A DNA stretch of 64,000 bases, taken from contig NZ_JBBEOI010000002.1 of the NCBI RefSeq assembly GCF_037860755.1, positions 62,001 through 126,000 of the forward strand, read 5' to 3'. This DNA comes from Aquipuribacter hungaricus. GTDB taxonomy: Bacteria; Actinomycetota; Actinomycetes; Actinomycetales; JBBAYJ01. Numbering within the stretch: the first letter of the stretch is position 1; each line of letters begins with the position of its first letter. Shown piece after piece: positions 8,085-16,311 of this stretch. The translations under genes and the position numbers were made by a program. The notes beneath the pieces were generated by a model. That model saw only the letters and a program-made list of their open reading frames with translations. It was not told the DNA's origin and made no database searches.

Positions 8085-8879
8085 GTGAGCGGCGCCAAGG
8101 TCGTCCCCCGGACGCTGACGGCGCAGCGCCGCTCGGTGCTGGGACGTCGCGCACAGCTGATCGCCGGGGCGTCGGTGACGTACAACGTCGTCGAGGCCGT
8201 CGTCGCCATCTCCGCGGGCGTGGCGGCGAGCTCGATCGCGCTCATCGGGTTCGGGATGGACTCGATCGTCGAGGTGTTCTCCGGCCTGGTGATCCTGTGG
8301 CAGTTCCGGCACAAGGTCCCCCAGGCCCGGGAACGGCAGGCACTACGCCTGATCGCGCTGTCGTTCTTCGGCCTCGCCGCCTACGTCAGCGTCGAGTCGG
8401 TGCGCGCCCTCGTCGGCCAGGCCGATGTCGGGACGTCGCCGGTCGGTATCGGACTGGCAGTCGCCTCGTTGCTCGTGATGCCGTTCCTGTCCTGGGCGCA
8501 GCGGCGCACCGGCCGCCAGCTCGGTTCCGGGTCCGTGGTCGCCGACGGGACGCAGACCTTGCTGTGCACCTACCTGTCCGCGGTGCTGCTGCTCGGGCTG
8601 GTTCTCAACGCCACGCTCGGCTGGTCATGGGCCGACCCGGTCGTCGGCCTCGTCATCGCCGCCGTCGCGGTCAAGGAGGGCCTGGAGGCCTGGCGCGGGG
8701 ACAACTGCTGCGCCCCGCCGCCCTCGGCAGGCAGCCGCGCCGGAGTGGACAGCGAGGACGGATGTTCCACCGGCTGCTCGCCCGGGTGCACCTCGGCGTG
8801 CTGCGTGAGCCCCGGCGCCACGCAGGACACGGTCGCCCGGGGAACCGCTGGGGCCGAGGCCGGCGGAGCGCGACGGTGA
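8085..8879 (+). CDS. Cation diffusion facilitator-like transporter with Cys-rich tail
   Basis: 264 aa, GTG start 8085; the 11-bp sequence CACGTGAGCGG occurs twice around the start. About six hydrophobic segments, with the CDF-type motif ALIGFGMDSIVE near residue 52 in place of HxxxD and VADGTQTLLCT in TM5. The C-terminal tail after residue 205 has seven cysteines (DNCC ... GCSTGCSPGC ... ACC), a probable soft-metal binding region absent from most CDF proteins. It sits between a CmtR-like sensor and a CzcD-like exporter, so Cd/Pb/Zn efflux is the likely job. Confidence 0.82.
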   Translation: MSGAKVVPRTLTAQRRSVLGRRAQLIAGASVTYNVVEAVVAISAGVAASSIALIGFGMDSIVEVFSGLVILWQFRHKVPQARERQALRLIALSFFGLAAYVSVESVRALVGQADVGTSPVGIGLAVASLLVMPFLSWAQRRTGRQLGSGSVVADGTQTLLCTYLSAVLLLGLVLNATLGWSWADPVVGLVIAAVAVKEGLEAWRGDNCCAPPPSAGSRAGVDSEDGCSTGCSPGCTSACCVSPGATQDTVARGTAGAEAGGARR

Positions 8880-9814
8880 GCGGCGCGCACTCCCACAGCC
8901 ACGGCCTACCGTCGGCCGCCGCCGGCCCGGCGTCGGCCCGGCACCGGCGCCGGATGCTGCTGGTCCTCGGCATCACGCTGTCCGTGGTGGGTGTGCAGGT
9001 CGTCGGCGGGCTGCTGTCCGGGTCGCTGGCGCTGCTCGCGGACGCCGGGCACATGCTGACCGACGCCGCCGGGGTCGGGATCGCCCTGCTCGCCAGCCAC
9101 ATCGCGATGCGGCCCCCCACGGACGCCCGCAGCTACGGCTGGCAGCGCGCGGAGATCCTCGCCGCCCTCGCCAACGCCCTGCTCCTGGCCGGCATCGCGG
9201 TCTGGGTGCTCGTCCAGGCCGCCGGCCGGTGGGAGGACCCGCCGGAGGTGTCCACCGGCATCATGCTCGCCGCCGCGGTGGTGGGCGCGGTCGCCAACGG
9301 GGCGTCCCTGCTGCTCCTGCGGGGTGGTCAGGCGGAGAGCCTCAACGTCCGCGGTGCCTACCTGGAGGTCCTGGGGGACCTGCTCGGCTCCCTCGCGGTC
9401 ATCGTCGCCGGCGTCGTCATCGTCCTCACGGGGTACGCCCGCGCCGACGTCATCGCCTCCGTCGTCATCGGCCTGATGATCCTGCCGCGGGCGTGGTCGC
9501 TGCTGCGCGACGTCCTCGACGTCCTGCTCGAGGCGACCCCAAGGGGCGTGGACATGGACGAGGTCCGTGCCCACATCCTTGAGGTCCCCGGCGTGGAAGA
9601 CGTCCACGACCTGCACGCCTGGACCATCACCAGCGGAGTCCCGGTCCTGTCCGCCCACGTCGTCGTCGACGACGACTGCCTGGCCCGTGGGCGTTCCGGT
9701 GAGGTTCTCGACCAGCTCGGCGCCTGCCTCACCGGGCACTTCGACGTCGACCACTGCACCTTCCAGCTCGAGCCCGTCGGGCACCGCGAGCACGAGCCGG
9801 CCCACCACCGCTGA
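8876..9814 (+). CDS. czcD: CzcD/ZnT-type zinc/cadmium/cobalt exporter
   Basis: 312 aa from GTG 8876, overlapping the previous stop (GTGA). His-rich N-terminus (GAHSHSHG), six membrane segments, TM2 motif [10 protein letters not shown] (His/Asp site A) and TM5 motif [11 protein letters not shown] (Glu/Asp, as in CzcD rather than His/Asp). The cytoplasmic domain carries [14 protein letters not shown], the usual CDF dimer/regulatory domain, and ends [10 protein letters not shown]. It uses proton antiport to export divalent metals from the cytoplasm. Confidence 0.93.
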   Translation: MSGAHSHSHGLPSAAAGPASARHRRRMLLVLGITLSVVGVQVVGGLLSGSLALLADAGHMLTDAAGVGIALLASHIAMRPPTDARSYGWQRAEILAALANALLLAGIAVWVLVQAAGRWEDPPEVSTGIMLAAAVVGAVANGASLLLLRGGQAESLNVRGAYLEVLGDLLGSLAVIVAGVVIVLTGYARADVIASVVIGLMILPRAWSLLRDVLDVLLEATPRGVDMDEVRAHILEVPGVEDVHDLHAWTITSGVPVLSAHVVVDDDCLARGRSGEVLDQLGACLTGHFDVDHCTFQLEPVGHREHEPAHHR

Positions 9815-9870
9815 CGGGTCGGCGCCGCCCGTCCCTGGCCCTGGAGCGAGATGGTGCCAGGCTTGCCGGC

Positions 9871-10209
9871 ATGAACGACGTGGTGCGGTCCCTCGTCCTC
9901 TTCGCCCTCGCCGCCCTCGCGGAGATCGGCGGCGCCTGGTTGGTGTGGCAGGGGGTCCGTGAGCACCGTGGGTGGGTCTGGGTCGGGGCCGGCGTGATCG
10001 CGCTGGGGCTGTACGGCTTCGTGGCCACCCTGCAGCCGGACGCCAACTTCGGGCGCATCCTGGCCGCGTACGGCGGCGTCTTCGTCGCCGGCTCCCTCGC
10101 CTGGGGGATGGTCGTCGACGGGTTCCGTCCCGACAGGTACGACGTGACGGGCGCACTGGTGTGCCTCGTCGGCGTGGCGGTCATCATGTACAGCCCACGC
10201 CCCGCCTGA
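9871..10209 (+). CDS. YnfA/UPF0060 family small membrane protein
   Basis: 112 aa, four hydrophobic helices, with the family motifs [24 protein letters not shown] and [15 protein letters not shown]0060 proteins resemble SMR-type small multidrug transporters; the substrate is not established. It follows the CDF genes after 56 bp and ends close to the convergent arsenic genes. Confidence 0.9.
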   Translation: MNDVVRSLVLFALAALAEIGGAWLVWQGVREHRGWVWVGAGVIALGLYGFVATLQPDANFGRILAAYGGVFVAGSLAWGMVVDGFRPDRYDVTGALVCLVGVAVIMYSPRPA

Positions 10210-10298
10210 CCCACGTGGACCCGACGCCGTGGCGCGACGGTCTTGACGCGACGGTGTCGACGTGACGGCTGCTACCCGCCGGGCCGCGGCCGGAGGGA

Positions 10299-10943
10299 CT
10301 ATGTCCTGGCAGGCACAGCGAGCTCGTCCAGCAGTGCCCGTACCCGGCGCTCGATCTCGTCGCGCACGGGCCGGACCGCGTCGACGCTCTTGCCCGCGGG
10401 GTCCTCGAGGACCCATTCCTCGTACCGCTTGCCGGGGAAGATGGGGCAGGCGTCGCCGCAGCCCATGCTGATGACGACGTCGGCGGCGCGGACGGTCTCG
10501 TCGGTCCAGGGCTTGGGGAACTCGGCGGAGATGTCGATGCCGCGCTCGGCCATGGCCGCGACGGCGGCGGCGTTCACACGCTCGCCGGGCTCGGACCCGC
10601 CGGACCAGGCGACGGCGCGGTCCCCGGCGAGGTGCTGGAAGAAGCCCATGGCCATCTGGGAGCGGCCGGCGTTGTGGACGCAGAGGAACAGCACGGTGGG
10701 CAGGCCGTCGTCGTGGTGGCCCTCGACCTTGGCCAGCGCGCGCAGTCGCTGCCGCGCGAACCGCTCGGCCATGAGCGGGAGGAACCGGGTGATGGTGGCG
10801 CGGCCGGCGAACTGGTCGTAGCTGGTGACGAGGAACCGGTCGACGGTCTTCTCGTTGAACGTGCCTGCGAACTCCTTCGTGAGGTTGCTCGCAGCGATGC
10901 GGAGGGAGAGGCGTTGCGAGGTGTCGAGCTGGGTGTCGGTCAT
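10299..10943 (-). CDS. arsC: Arsenate reductase, low-MW phosphatase type with N-terminal helical domain
   Basis: 214 aa. Residues about 1-75 are a helical domain (ASNLTKEFAGTFNEKTVDRF) found in actinobacterial ArsC proteins. From about 80 comes the LMW-PTP fold with the P-loop CVHNAGRS, the segment VISMGCGDACPIFPGKRYEEW with the Cys pair used in redox relay, and the LEDPAG aspartate region. It reduces arsenate to arsenite. ATG start at 10943, 1 nt after the stop of the ArsR fusion. No arsenite exporter is in the window. Confidence 0.92.
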   Translation of the reverse strand: MTDTQLDTSQRLSLRIAASNLTKEFAGTFNEKTVDRFLVTSYDQFAGRATITRFLPLMAERFARQRLRALAKVEGHHDDGLPTVLFLCVHNAGRSQMAMGFFQHLAGDRAVAWSGGSEPGERVNAAAVAAMAERGIDISAEFPKPWTDETVRAADVVISMGCGDACPIFPGKRYEEWVLEDPAGKSVDAVRPVRDEIERRVRALLDELAVPART

Positions 10944-10944
10944 C

Positions 10945-11634
10945 TCAGGACTCCTGCGTGTCGGTGAGGGCGTGCCCGAGCCGGTCGGCGCGGACGAGGA
11001 TCTGGGCGAGGGCCGCGTCGAAGGCGGCATCGGTCCCGGTGCGCACGGGATCCGGCACGGACCAGTGGACCGCCGTACGGTCCAAACCGAGCGAGGTCTC
11101 GTAGGCGTTGTCGCACACCGCCACGACGAGGTCGTCGGGGCGAAGGACGTCGGCCACGTGGGCGGTGGGGTGCCCGGATAGGTCAAGGCCGTGGCGCCCT
11201 GCGGAGTCCACCGCTCCCGGGTGGACGGACGAGGCCGGGGCGGTGCCGGCCGAGGCGGCGGGTATGCCGCTGGCGCGCTCGAACGCTGCCCGGGCAAGGT
11301 GCGAACGCGCGGAGTTGTGGGTGCAGACGAACACGACCCGGGGCGCCCCCGGCATCATCGGCCGGCTCCCCACCACCTCGAGAACAGCGGGATCACCCAG
11401 CTCGAGGGCGACGTACGTGCGCCGTCGATCCCCCTCGGAGCGCGACCGTCGGACGACGCCAGCGGCCTGCAGGACCTTGAGGTGATGAGCGAGCAGGTTC
11501 GAAGCCATGCCGAGGCGACCAGACAGCTCACCGGGGGACAGGTCCCCGACGCCCAGAGCGTCGACGATCTCGACCCGGACGACGTCCCCGAGAGCGGCAT
11601 GAAGCTCTGCACGCCGAGTTGCCTGCACTGTCAC
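10945..11634 (-). CDS. ArsR-type HTH fused to LMW phosphatase/arsenate reductase-like domain
   Basis: About 229 aa. The N-terminal winged helix (ELSGRLGMASNLLAHHLKVLQAAGVV) lacks the usual Cys pair in the DNA-binding helix. The C-terminal LMW-PTP domain carries CTHNSARS and the aspartate loop PDPV. This sensor-enzyme fusion is known near actinobacterial ars genes. I chose GTG 11634 because it falls at the predicted start of a leaderless transcript; GTG 11628 is also possible. An open frame extends to 11715 but runs through the promoter. Confidence 0.85.
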   Translation of the reverse strand: MTVQATRRAELHAALGDVVRVEIVDALGVGDLSPGELSGRLGMASNLLAHHLKVLQAAGVVRRSRSEGDRRRTYVALELGDPAVLEVVGSRPMMPGAPRVVFVCTHNSARSHLARAAFERASGIPAASAGTAPASSVHPGAVDSAGRHGLDLSGHPTAHVADVLRPDDLVVAVCDNAYETSLGLDRTAVHWSVPDPVRTGTDAAFDAALAQILVRADRLGHALTDTQES

Positions 11635-11641
11635 GAGAGCC

Positions 11642-11677
11642 AGGCAATCAGTCAGTGAACATTGAGTCAAGTCTGAT
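11642..11677 (-). promoter_or_regulatory. Candidate ars promoter/operator
   Basis: On the minus strand a -35-like TTGACT (plus positions 11665-11670) is followed 17 bp later by TTGCCT (11642-11647), about 7 nt before GTG 11634. A weak inverted repeat ATCAG (11647-11651) / CTGAT (11673-11677) spans it and could be the ArsR site. The -10 is poor, so this is tentative. Confidence 0.35.
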
Positions 11678-11723
11678 GGAGCAATAGTTCGGCTCGACGG
11701 CACAGACCCCGCCAATCCGCCTT

Positions 11724-12685
11724 CTACCGCTCCAGGTCTGTGCTGGCGCGCACGGCCCCCGTGAGGTCGAGGTCGGGCGTTCCGTGGTTCGTGAGAACGC
11801 GGGCGCGCGGATGGTGTCGCGGGGTGCGAGGCCTTGTCGTGCGGTGGCCAAGGCGATGGCTGCCTCGCTGTTGGGGAACGGGTTGGGCCCCGCGGCGTGG
11901 GCGAGCTGGTGGGCGGTGGTGCGTGCTCGGACGAGGCGGTGCATCAGGTCGGGCTGCCACTCCGACTGAGGCGGCTGACGTACCCAGAGGGTGCTGGTGG
12001 CGCGTTCGTTGGGGTTGGTGACGAGCCAGCCGGCGGTGGCGAGCTGGTGGCGGGCGGCGCGATGGAGGGCGTCGACGACGGCGGGCTGGCTGCGGGCGAT
12101 CGCGGCGGCGACCCGGGGCGCGTCGGGGTGCTCGGGGCTCATGGCGGCGACGTAGGTGAGCAGGAGCTGTGCCTGCTGCAGCGGTCGCTGGTCGCTGGTC
12201 GGTTCGATGGTCTGCAGCTGACGGGGCACCACGGCCTGCAGCTGCGCGAGCTGCGCGCGGGAGGCGCCGGCGATGCCGGTGTCGTCGGTGTCGCCGGTGA
12301 GGCGGGCGACGTGCTCGACGAGGCGGGCCTGGGTGCGGGCGAGCTGGGTGAGGTCGCGGGGGCTGATGGTGTGGGCCCGGTCGAGCAGCTCCACGGTGGC
12401 GTCCTGGGCGAGGGGGACGTGCACGGGGGCCTTGACCGCGGCGGGTCGGGTGAACGGCTGGCGCAGCGGGGCGACGTCGGGCAGGGGACCGCGGGCGGCG
12501 AGCTCGCGGGTGCGTTCTCCTGCTGCCCGGAGCCCGGCGGTGGTGGCGGCGGCGTAGCGGTCGGACAGCACGCCGGGGGTGATTCCGAGCTGGGCCTGGA
12601 CGTCGACGCTCATCCGGGTCGCGGCGCGGGCGAGGTCCTCGTCGAGGTGCGCGAGGCCCTGGGCGATGGAGCCGACGTCGGCCAT
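11724..12685 (-). pseudogene. Hypothetical helical protein with a frameshift near its 3' end
   Basis: The frame from ATG 12685 encodes an Ala/Arg/Leu-rich helical protein of unknown family (for example SQPAVVDALHRAARHQLATA). Around 11799-11810, in a GCGGGCGCGCGG run, third-position GC bias and plausible sequence switch to another frame reading VLTNHGTPDLDLTG and ending at TAG 11724. Staying in the first frame instead gives a low-bias tail that runs into the ars promoter and ends at 11648. I interpret this as a one-base indel, mutation or assembly error. The 962-nt length is not a multiple of three, as expected. It is divergent from the 12938 operon. Confidence 0.55.
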
Positions 12686-12937
12686 CAGCGACCACGCCTG
12701 GTGGCTGCGGGGACGTGAGGCGGGGTCCGCGGTGCCGGCTGAAACGGCCTACCCGGCTGACCGCCGGGCGACGGTCTGTTCCTTGTGGGCGTCGGCAGCG
12801 TCGTCCACAGCCTCCAGCGGTCCTGCCCGGTCCACAGCGGGAGGCGGCGGGCTGATCCCTTGTGATGCGGGTCTGCGTTGCTCGCCCTGACCACCACACC
12901 CAGGCGCCGCCCGTGACCGGGGCGGGGAGGAGCAGTC
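12686..12937. other. Divergent intergenic region with two DnaA-box-like sites
   Basis: No gene seen. TCGTCCACA (12801-12809) and CGGTCCACA (12828-12836) differ by one and two bases from the actinobacterial DnaA box TTGTCCACA and are 27 bp apart. The strong SD GGGGAGGAG serving the next gene is at the right edge. It presumably also holds the promoters of both divergent genes, but no clear -35/-10 pair was found. Confidence 0.35.
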
Positions 12938-13417
12938 ATGAACGCACCCGGAGACAAGGCCGTGGACCATCACGACCTCCTGGCCCTGCGCGCCCGCGCC
13001 GACGTGGGCGACTACCTGCGCGTCGCGGAGACGGAGAGGGCCCCCGGCTCGCTGGAGGGGCCCGCCCGGCAGCGCCCGGGTCACGACTCGCCGGTGGTGG
13101 TCTGCCTCGTCCACATCATCATGCTGGTCGATTCCGCGATCGCCGCTGAGAAGAGCCGGCCGGGCGGTGGTGATACGTCCTTCGTGCTGGGGATGGTGCT
13201 GATCGCGAGCAGGGCGGCGAACCTGCTCCCCGAGGGCTGTGGCGATGACGTTCTGCCGCCGGAGGTAGAGGGACTACAGGCGCCCGCCGGGGAGCCCCTC
13301 GGGCTTTTGTGCGCAGCCGAGGAGCTCACTCGGGTGCACGAGCCCGAGGACTTCGAGCCCGGCTACTCGGATCTGGTGGTGTCCCTAATCGATCTGATCC
13401 GGGACTGGACGCCGTGA
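12938..13417 (+). CDS. Hypothetical protein
   Basis: 159 aa with a strong SD (GGGGAGGAG) before ATG 12938. The protein is acidic and helical, with one mildly hydrophobic stretch (VVVCLVHIIMLVDSAIAA, about residues 53-70); it is probably cytoplasmic. No family recognised. Its stop overlaps the GTG of the next gene (GTGA), so the two are co-translated and may work together. Confidence 0.65.
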   Translation: MNAPGDKAVDHHDLLALRARADVGDYLRVAETERAPGSLEGPARQRPGHDSPVVVCLVHIIMLVDSAIAAEKSRPGGGDTSFVLGMVLIASRAANLLPEGCGDDVLPPEVEGLQAPAGEPLGLLCAAEELTRVHEPEDFEPGYSDLVVSLIDLIRDWTP

Positions 13418-14982
13418 AGGATGGCAGCGTCAGCCATGGGAGCAGCGACAGACCCCGGGGTGCCGGGTCGGCGCCTAGTGGGTCTCGGGATGCCGATCGG
13501 GTGCCCGAGGCATGGGCCAGCGACCGGCGGAGCGTGGGGGAGCTGGTGCGCTCGGCTGACCGGCTGTCACGGTCGATGCTTCACGACGTCACCGGTGATG
13601 ACGCGCCGGCGCTGCTGCGGACCTGGGGGGAGACGGTGCAGTCCGCCGGAGACCTGTGGCGGGCACTCCCAGCCCCGGAGTGGACTGCGTCCGGTCAGCG
13701 TGACCACACGGTGATGACGCGCCTGGACACCCTCGCGCAGACGATGCACCGCAGCCAGGTCAGAGCCGGGTGGCCCGGAGAGGGGCCACTCGACGTCCGG
13801 CTGCTGCACATGGCGGAGACCTTCACGCGGGCAGCCGACCTGATCGAGCGCTACCACCGCCCGCGGCAGTCCGTCCACGCACTCAGCCCGGAGGTCCGGG
13901 CCGACGTGGAGGCGACGCGGGTCCGCGTGCTGCATGTGCTCAACGTCAGCGCTCACGCGATCGGTGTGGCAGTGCGCCGGCACGTCGACGACGAGTGGGT
14001 GCGCAACCACCGTTCCCGGAACGAGCGGGTGAAGCGTGCGCTCCCGCGCGGGCAGGAGGCGCTGGCCCGGCTCGAGGTGTTCGAGCGGCTGACCACGCAC
14101 GCCGGGCCACGGTTGGCGCGGGCCAGCGCGGGCGAGCACGTCGACGGACCGCCTCGAGAGGGCCGGTTGCAGGAGGCGTTGGTGCGCTGGGACATCCACG
14201 CCCACCGTGCCGCCGCGTATTCGCCGACCCCGGCGACACTCGCGGTGATCTCAACCGCCCAGGTCGACCTGGCCAACGCGGTCGGAGTGGTGGTCCGGGC
14301 CGGGCTGGCCGCGGGCCAGCTAGTCGAGAGCGACGTGCGGCGCGTCGGGGCCTCGGCGGAGGCGACCGTGATCGCGTGGTCAGGGCTGGCGGATCGCTGG
14401 CAGGCGCTGACCGCTCCCACCACGCGACGCGTCGACCAGGACTTCCTCACCGCGGTGGGGGAGCTGCGGGCGGCGGTTCTGGAGATCACCCACGACAGGA
14501 CGACCGTCGCCGACCCCCAGACCATCGCCGAGCGAGTCGATGTCCGCGACGTCGCCCACTCCCTGCAGGAAGGCCTCGCGGCGGCCGCGGATCTCGCGAA
14601 CGTGGTCGGTGACGCCGCCCGCGACCCGAAGTTGCTCGCGCCGGCACGTGCGGTGCTCGCCATACACCGGACCCTGGACGACGGCACCGCAGGCTCAAAG
14701 AGACCCGGGTCGGAGCCGCTGGCCAGCCCCGTCGACCCCCGCGACGTCCAGAGCAACCGGCCGGTCGCCCTGTCTGCACTGGTCCGGGCAGACCTGGTGA
14801 AGGCTGCGGACGACACCGTCACCGCTGCGGGAACGGCCATGTCCGCCGCGTCGGTGCTCGAGCGGTCGCACGCAGGCCCCGCCGCCATGGCTGCCTCGGA
14901 GCGGCAGGCGGCCTCCCGCCGCCACGAACAGCGGGTCGTGCAGATGGTGCTGCCGCTACCGAGCGCGGCCTGGGCCCGATGA
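13414..14982 (+). CDS. Large helical hypothetical protein
   Basis: 522 aa from GTG 13414, overlapping the upstream stop. It is rich in Ala, Arg, Asp and Val with long predicted helices and no signal peptide or membrane segment. It resembles in composition and helical style the frameshifted protein at 11724-12685, but I could not align them convincingly. No enzymatic motif is visible. The ending MVLPLPSAAWAR is followed 27 bp later by the double-HTH regulator. Third-position bias supports coding. Confidence 0.65.
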   Translation: MKDGSVSHGSSDRPRGAGSAPSGSRDADRVPEAWASDRRSVGELVRSADRLSRSMLHDVTGDDAPALLRTWGETVQSAGDLWRALPAPEWTASGQRDHTVMTRLDTLAQTMHRSQVRAGWPGEGPLDVRLLHMAETFTRAADLIERYHRPRQSVHALSPEVRADVEATRVRVLHVLNVSAHAIGVAVRRHVDDEWVRNHRSRNERVKRALPRGQEALARLEVFERLTTHAGPRLARASAGEHVDGPPREGRLQEALVRWDIHAHRAAAYSPTPATLAVISTAQVDLANAVGVVVRAGLAAGQLVESDVRRVGASAEATVIAWSGLADRWQALTAPTTRRVDQDFLTAVGELRAAVLEITHDRTTVADPQTIAERVDVRDVAHSLQEGLAAAADLANVVGDAARDPKLLAPARAVLAIHRTLDDGTAGSKRPGSEPLASPVDPRDVQSNRPVALSALVRADLVKAADDTVTAAGTAMSAASVLERSHAGPAAMAASERQAASRRHEQRVVQMVLPLPSAAWAR

Positions 14983-15009
14983 GAAGCCGGGCGGCCCTAT
15001 GGTCGGCTG

Positions 15010-15477
15010 GTGGACAGCACCCCGGGCCTGCGTCCCGGTGCGCTGCGCGCGGCACGTCTAGCGGCCGGCCTCACCCAGCACGAGCTGGCTCGTCGCATCG
15101 AGGTCGCCGGCGGGGAGCGGATCGCCAGCTGGGAGCGGGGCGCCGTCGTCCCGCGAGCCCACCTCGTCCAGCGCCTCGTGCAGGTGCTGCAGGTCCCGGC
15201 CGAACAGCTGCTGGCGCCGAGCGAGGTCATGGGCCTTCGGCAGCTACGCGTTGCGGCCGGCCTGAGCGCGCGAGAGCTCGCAGACAAGGTGCACGTGTCC
15301 GTACCCACGCTGGCGCGCTGGGAGTCGGGCCGCTTCACCAGGCCCCTACGACACGAGGGCATCCGGCTCCTGGCGCAGTCGCTCGACGTCCCGGTCGAGC
15401 GCGTCCAGCAGGCACTTGCACCTTCATCACCCTCCCAGGACGCGTCCCCGGGTCAGGACACGGCCACCGGGAAGTGA
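15010..15477 (+). CDS. XRE-type regulator with two HTH domains
   Basis: 155 aa from GTG 15010. Two consecutive XRE-type HTH units: residues about 8-65 (LRAARLAAGLTQHELARRIE, then SWERG) and about 77-130 (LRQLRVAAGLSARELADKV, then ARWESG). It is a probable repressor or activator of the long plus-strand transfer block that starts about 230 bp downstream. The intervening region contains two palindromes and a -10 box, which are natural target candidates. The tandem arrangement may let one monomer bind like a dimer. Confidence 0.85.
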   Translation: MDSTPGLRPGALRAARLAAGLTQHELARRIEVAGGERIASWERGAVVPRAHLVQRLVQVLQVPAEQLLAPSEVMGLRQLRVAAGLSARELADKVHVSVPTLARWESGRFTRPLRHEGIRLLAQSLDVPVERVQQALAPSSPSQDASPGQDTATGK

Positions 15478-15560
15478 CCCGCCTCGTGAGCCCGGCGGGC
15501 AGTACCCCGCCCTGCGGACTGATGACCACCCGGACGGGCCTGACTCCTGATGTCTTGATC

Positions 15561-15702
15561 TGATCACGCTAGTGTGATTGGATCACCTTGACAGGTAGCG
15601 ACCGCTAGCGGGATTTGGCGCCCTTGAGGGCAGTAAGAGCTCCGAGTCATGACGACTCGTGGCTATAGTCGTAGCGTTCCTGACGCACGGGGCGGGGGTC
15701 CC
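15561..15702 (+). promoter_or_regulatory. Promoter/operator region of the Tad-T4SS block
   Basis: It contains the inverted repeat ATCAC (15563-15567) / GTGAT (15574-15578), a perfect TTGACA (15588-15593) without a good -10, and the palindrome CGAGTC-N5-GACTCG (15643-15659). A consensus-like -10 TATAGT (15664-15669) follows 4 bp later. The predicted start of transcription near 15676 leaves a short leader with GGGGCGGGGG before ATG 15703. The palindrome overlaps where the -35 of TATAGT should be, so a bound regulator would control initiation. Confidence 0.5.
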
Positions 15703-16311
15703 ATGAAGCGCATCGTCAACTGCACGGCCGCCGCGGCAGCACTGAGCGTCGCGATGGTCCTGGGAGCGTGCACGAGCGGTGAACGGGACGGGCTGAATCT
15801 CGGAGACCCCACCGCCACCTCAAGCACCGCGGACTCCACCGTGGGTGCAGACCCCGCCCCGAGCAGCGCTGTCCCTAGTGCTTCGGTCCAGCCCAGCGCC
15901 GCCGTGGTGTCGGCGGAGGAGCAGGCAGTGCTCGACGCCTACCGCGCCTTCTGGGCTGCCCTCGACCAAGCCCAGGCCGACCCGCCGCGGTCTCAGGACT
16001 ACCTGGCCCCCGTAGCCACGGGCGCGCAGTTCGAGCAGACCAACAGCGCGATCAAGGCGGACTTCCTCGCGGGGGAGGAATCGGTCGGTTCGCCGTTGCT
16101 GGCTCCCAGGGTCGCGTCCATCGACGGGGACATTGCGGTGGTCCACGACTGCCAGGACACGCGCGAGGCGGTGCGGCGGGACGTCGAGACGGGGGAGGTG
16201 CTGCTCGTCGGGATGGCTGAAGACTCCGTGGAGTCGACCCTCAAGCGGGTGGACGGCACTTGGAAGGTGGCCGGCACCACGTACCCCGAGCCCGCCGGGG
16301 TGTTCTGCTGA
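15703..16311 (+). CDS. Secreted lipoprotein, unknown function
   Basis: 202 aa. Signal peptide and lipobox (SVAMVLGACTS, Cys about residue 22), a Ser/Thr/Pro linker to about 65, then an alpha+beta domain (VLDAYRAFWAALDQA ... STLKRVDGTWKVAGTTY) reminiscent of NTF2-like lipoproteins. ATG 15703 is preferred over an upstream in-frame ATG because the signal peptide starts there. First gene of the transfer block, so it may be a surface component of the pilus or mating apparatus; that is inference. Confidence 0.72.
   Translation: MKRIVNCTAAAAALSVAMVLGACTSGERDGLNLGDPTATSSTADSTVGADPAPSSAVPSASVQPSAAVVSAEEQAVLDAYRAFWAALDQAQADPPRSQDYLAPVATGAQFEQTNSAIKADFLAGEESVGSPLLAPRVASIDGDIAVVHDCQDTREAVRRDVETGEVLLVGMAEDSVESTLKRVDGTWKVAGTTYPEPAGVFC

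Noticed and set aside
8085-8095. The repeated CACGTGAGCGG at the CDF start as an operator
   Set aside because: The copies span the stop of one gene and start of the next, and look like a local duplication that supplies the GTG; no symmetry.
11648-11723. C-terminal extension of the 12685 gene to 11648
   Set aside because: Codon bias falls and it crosses the ars promoter; the alternate frame ending at 11724 looks native.
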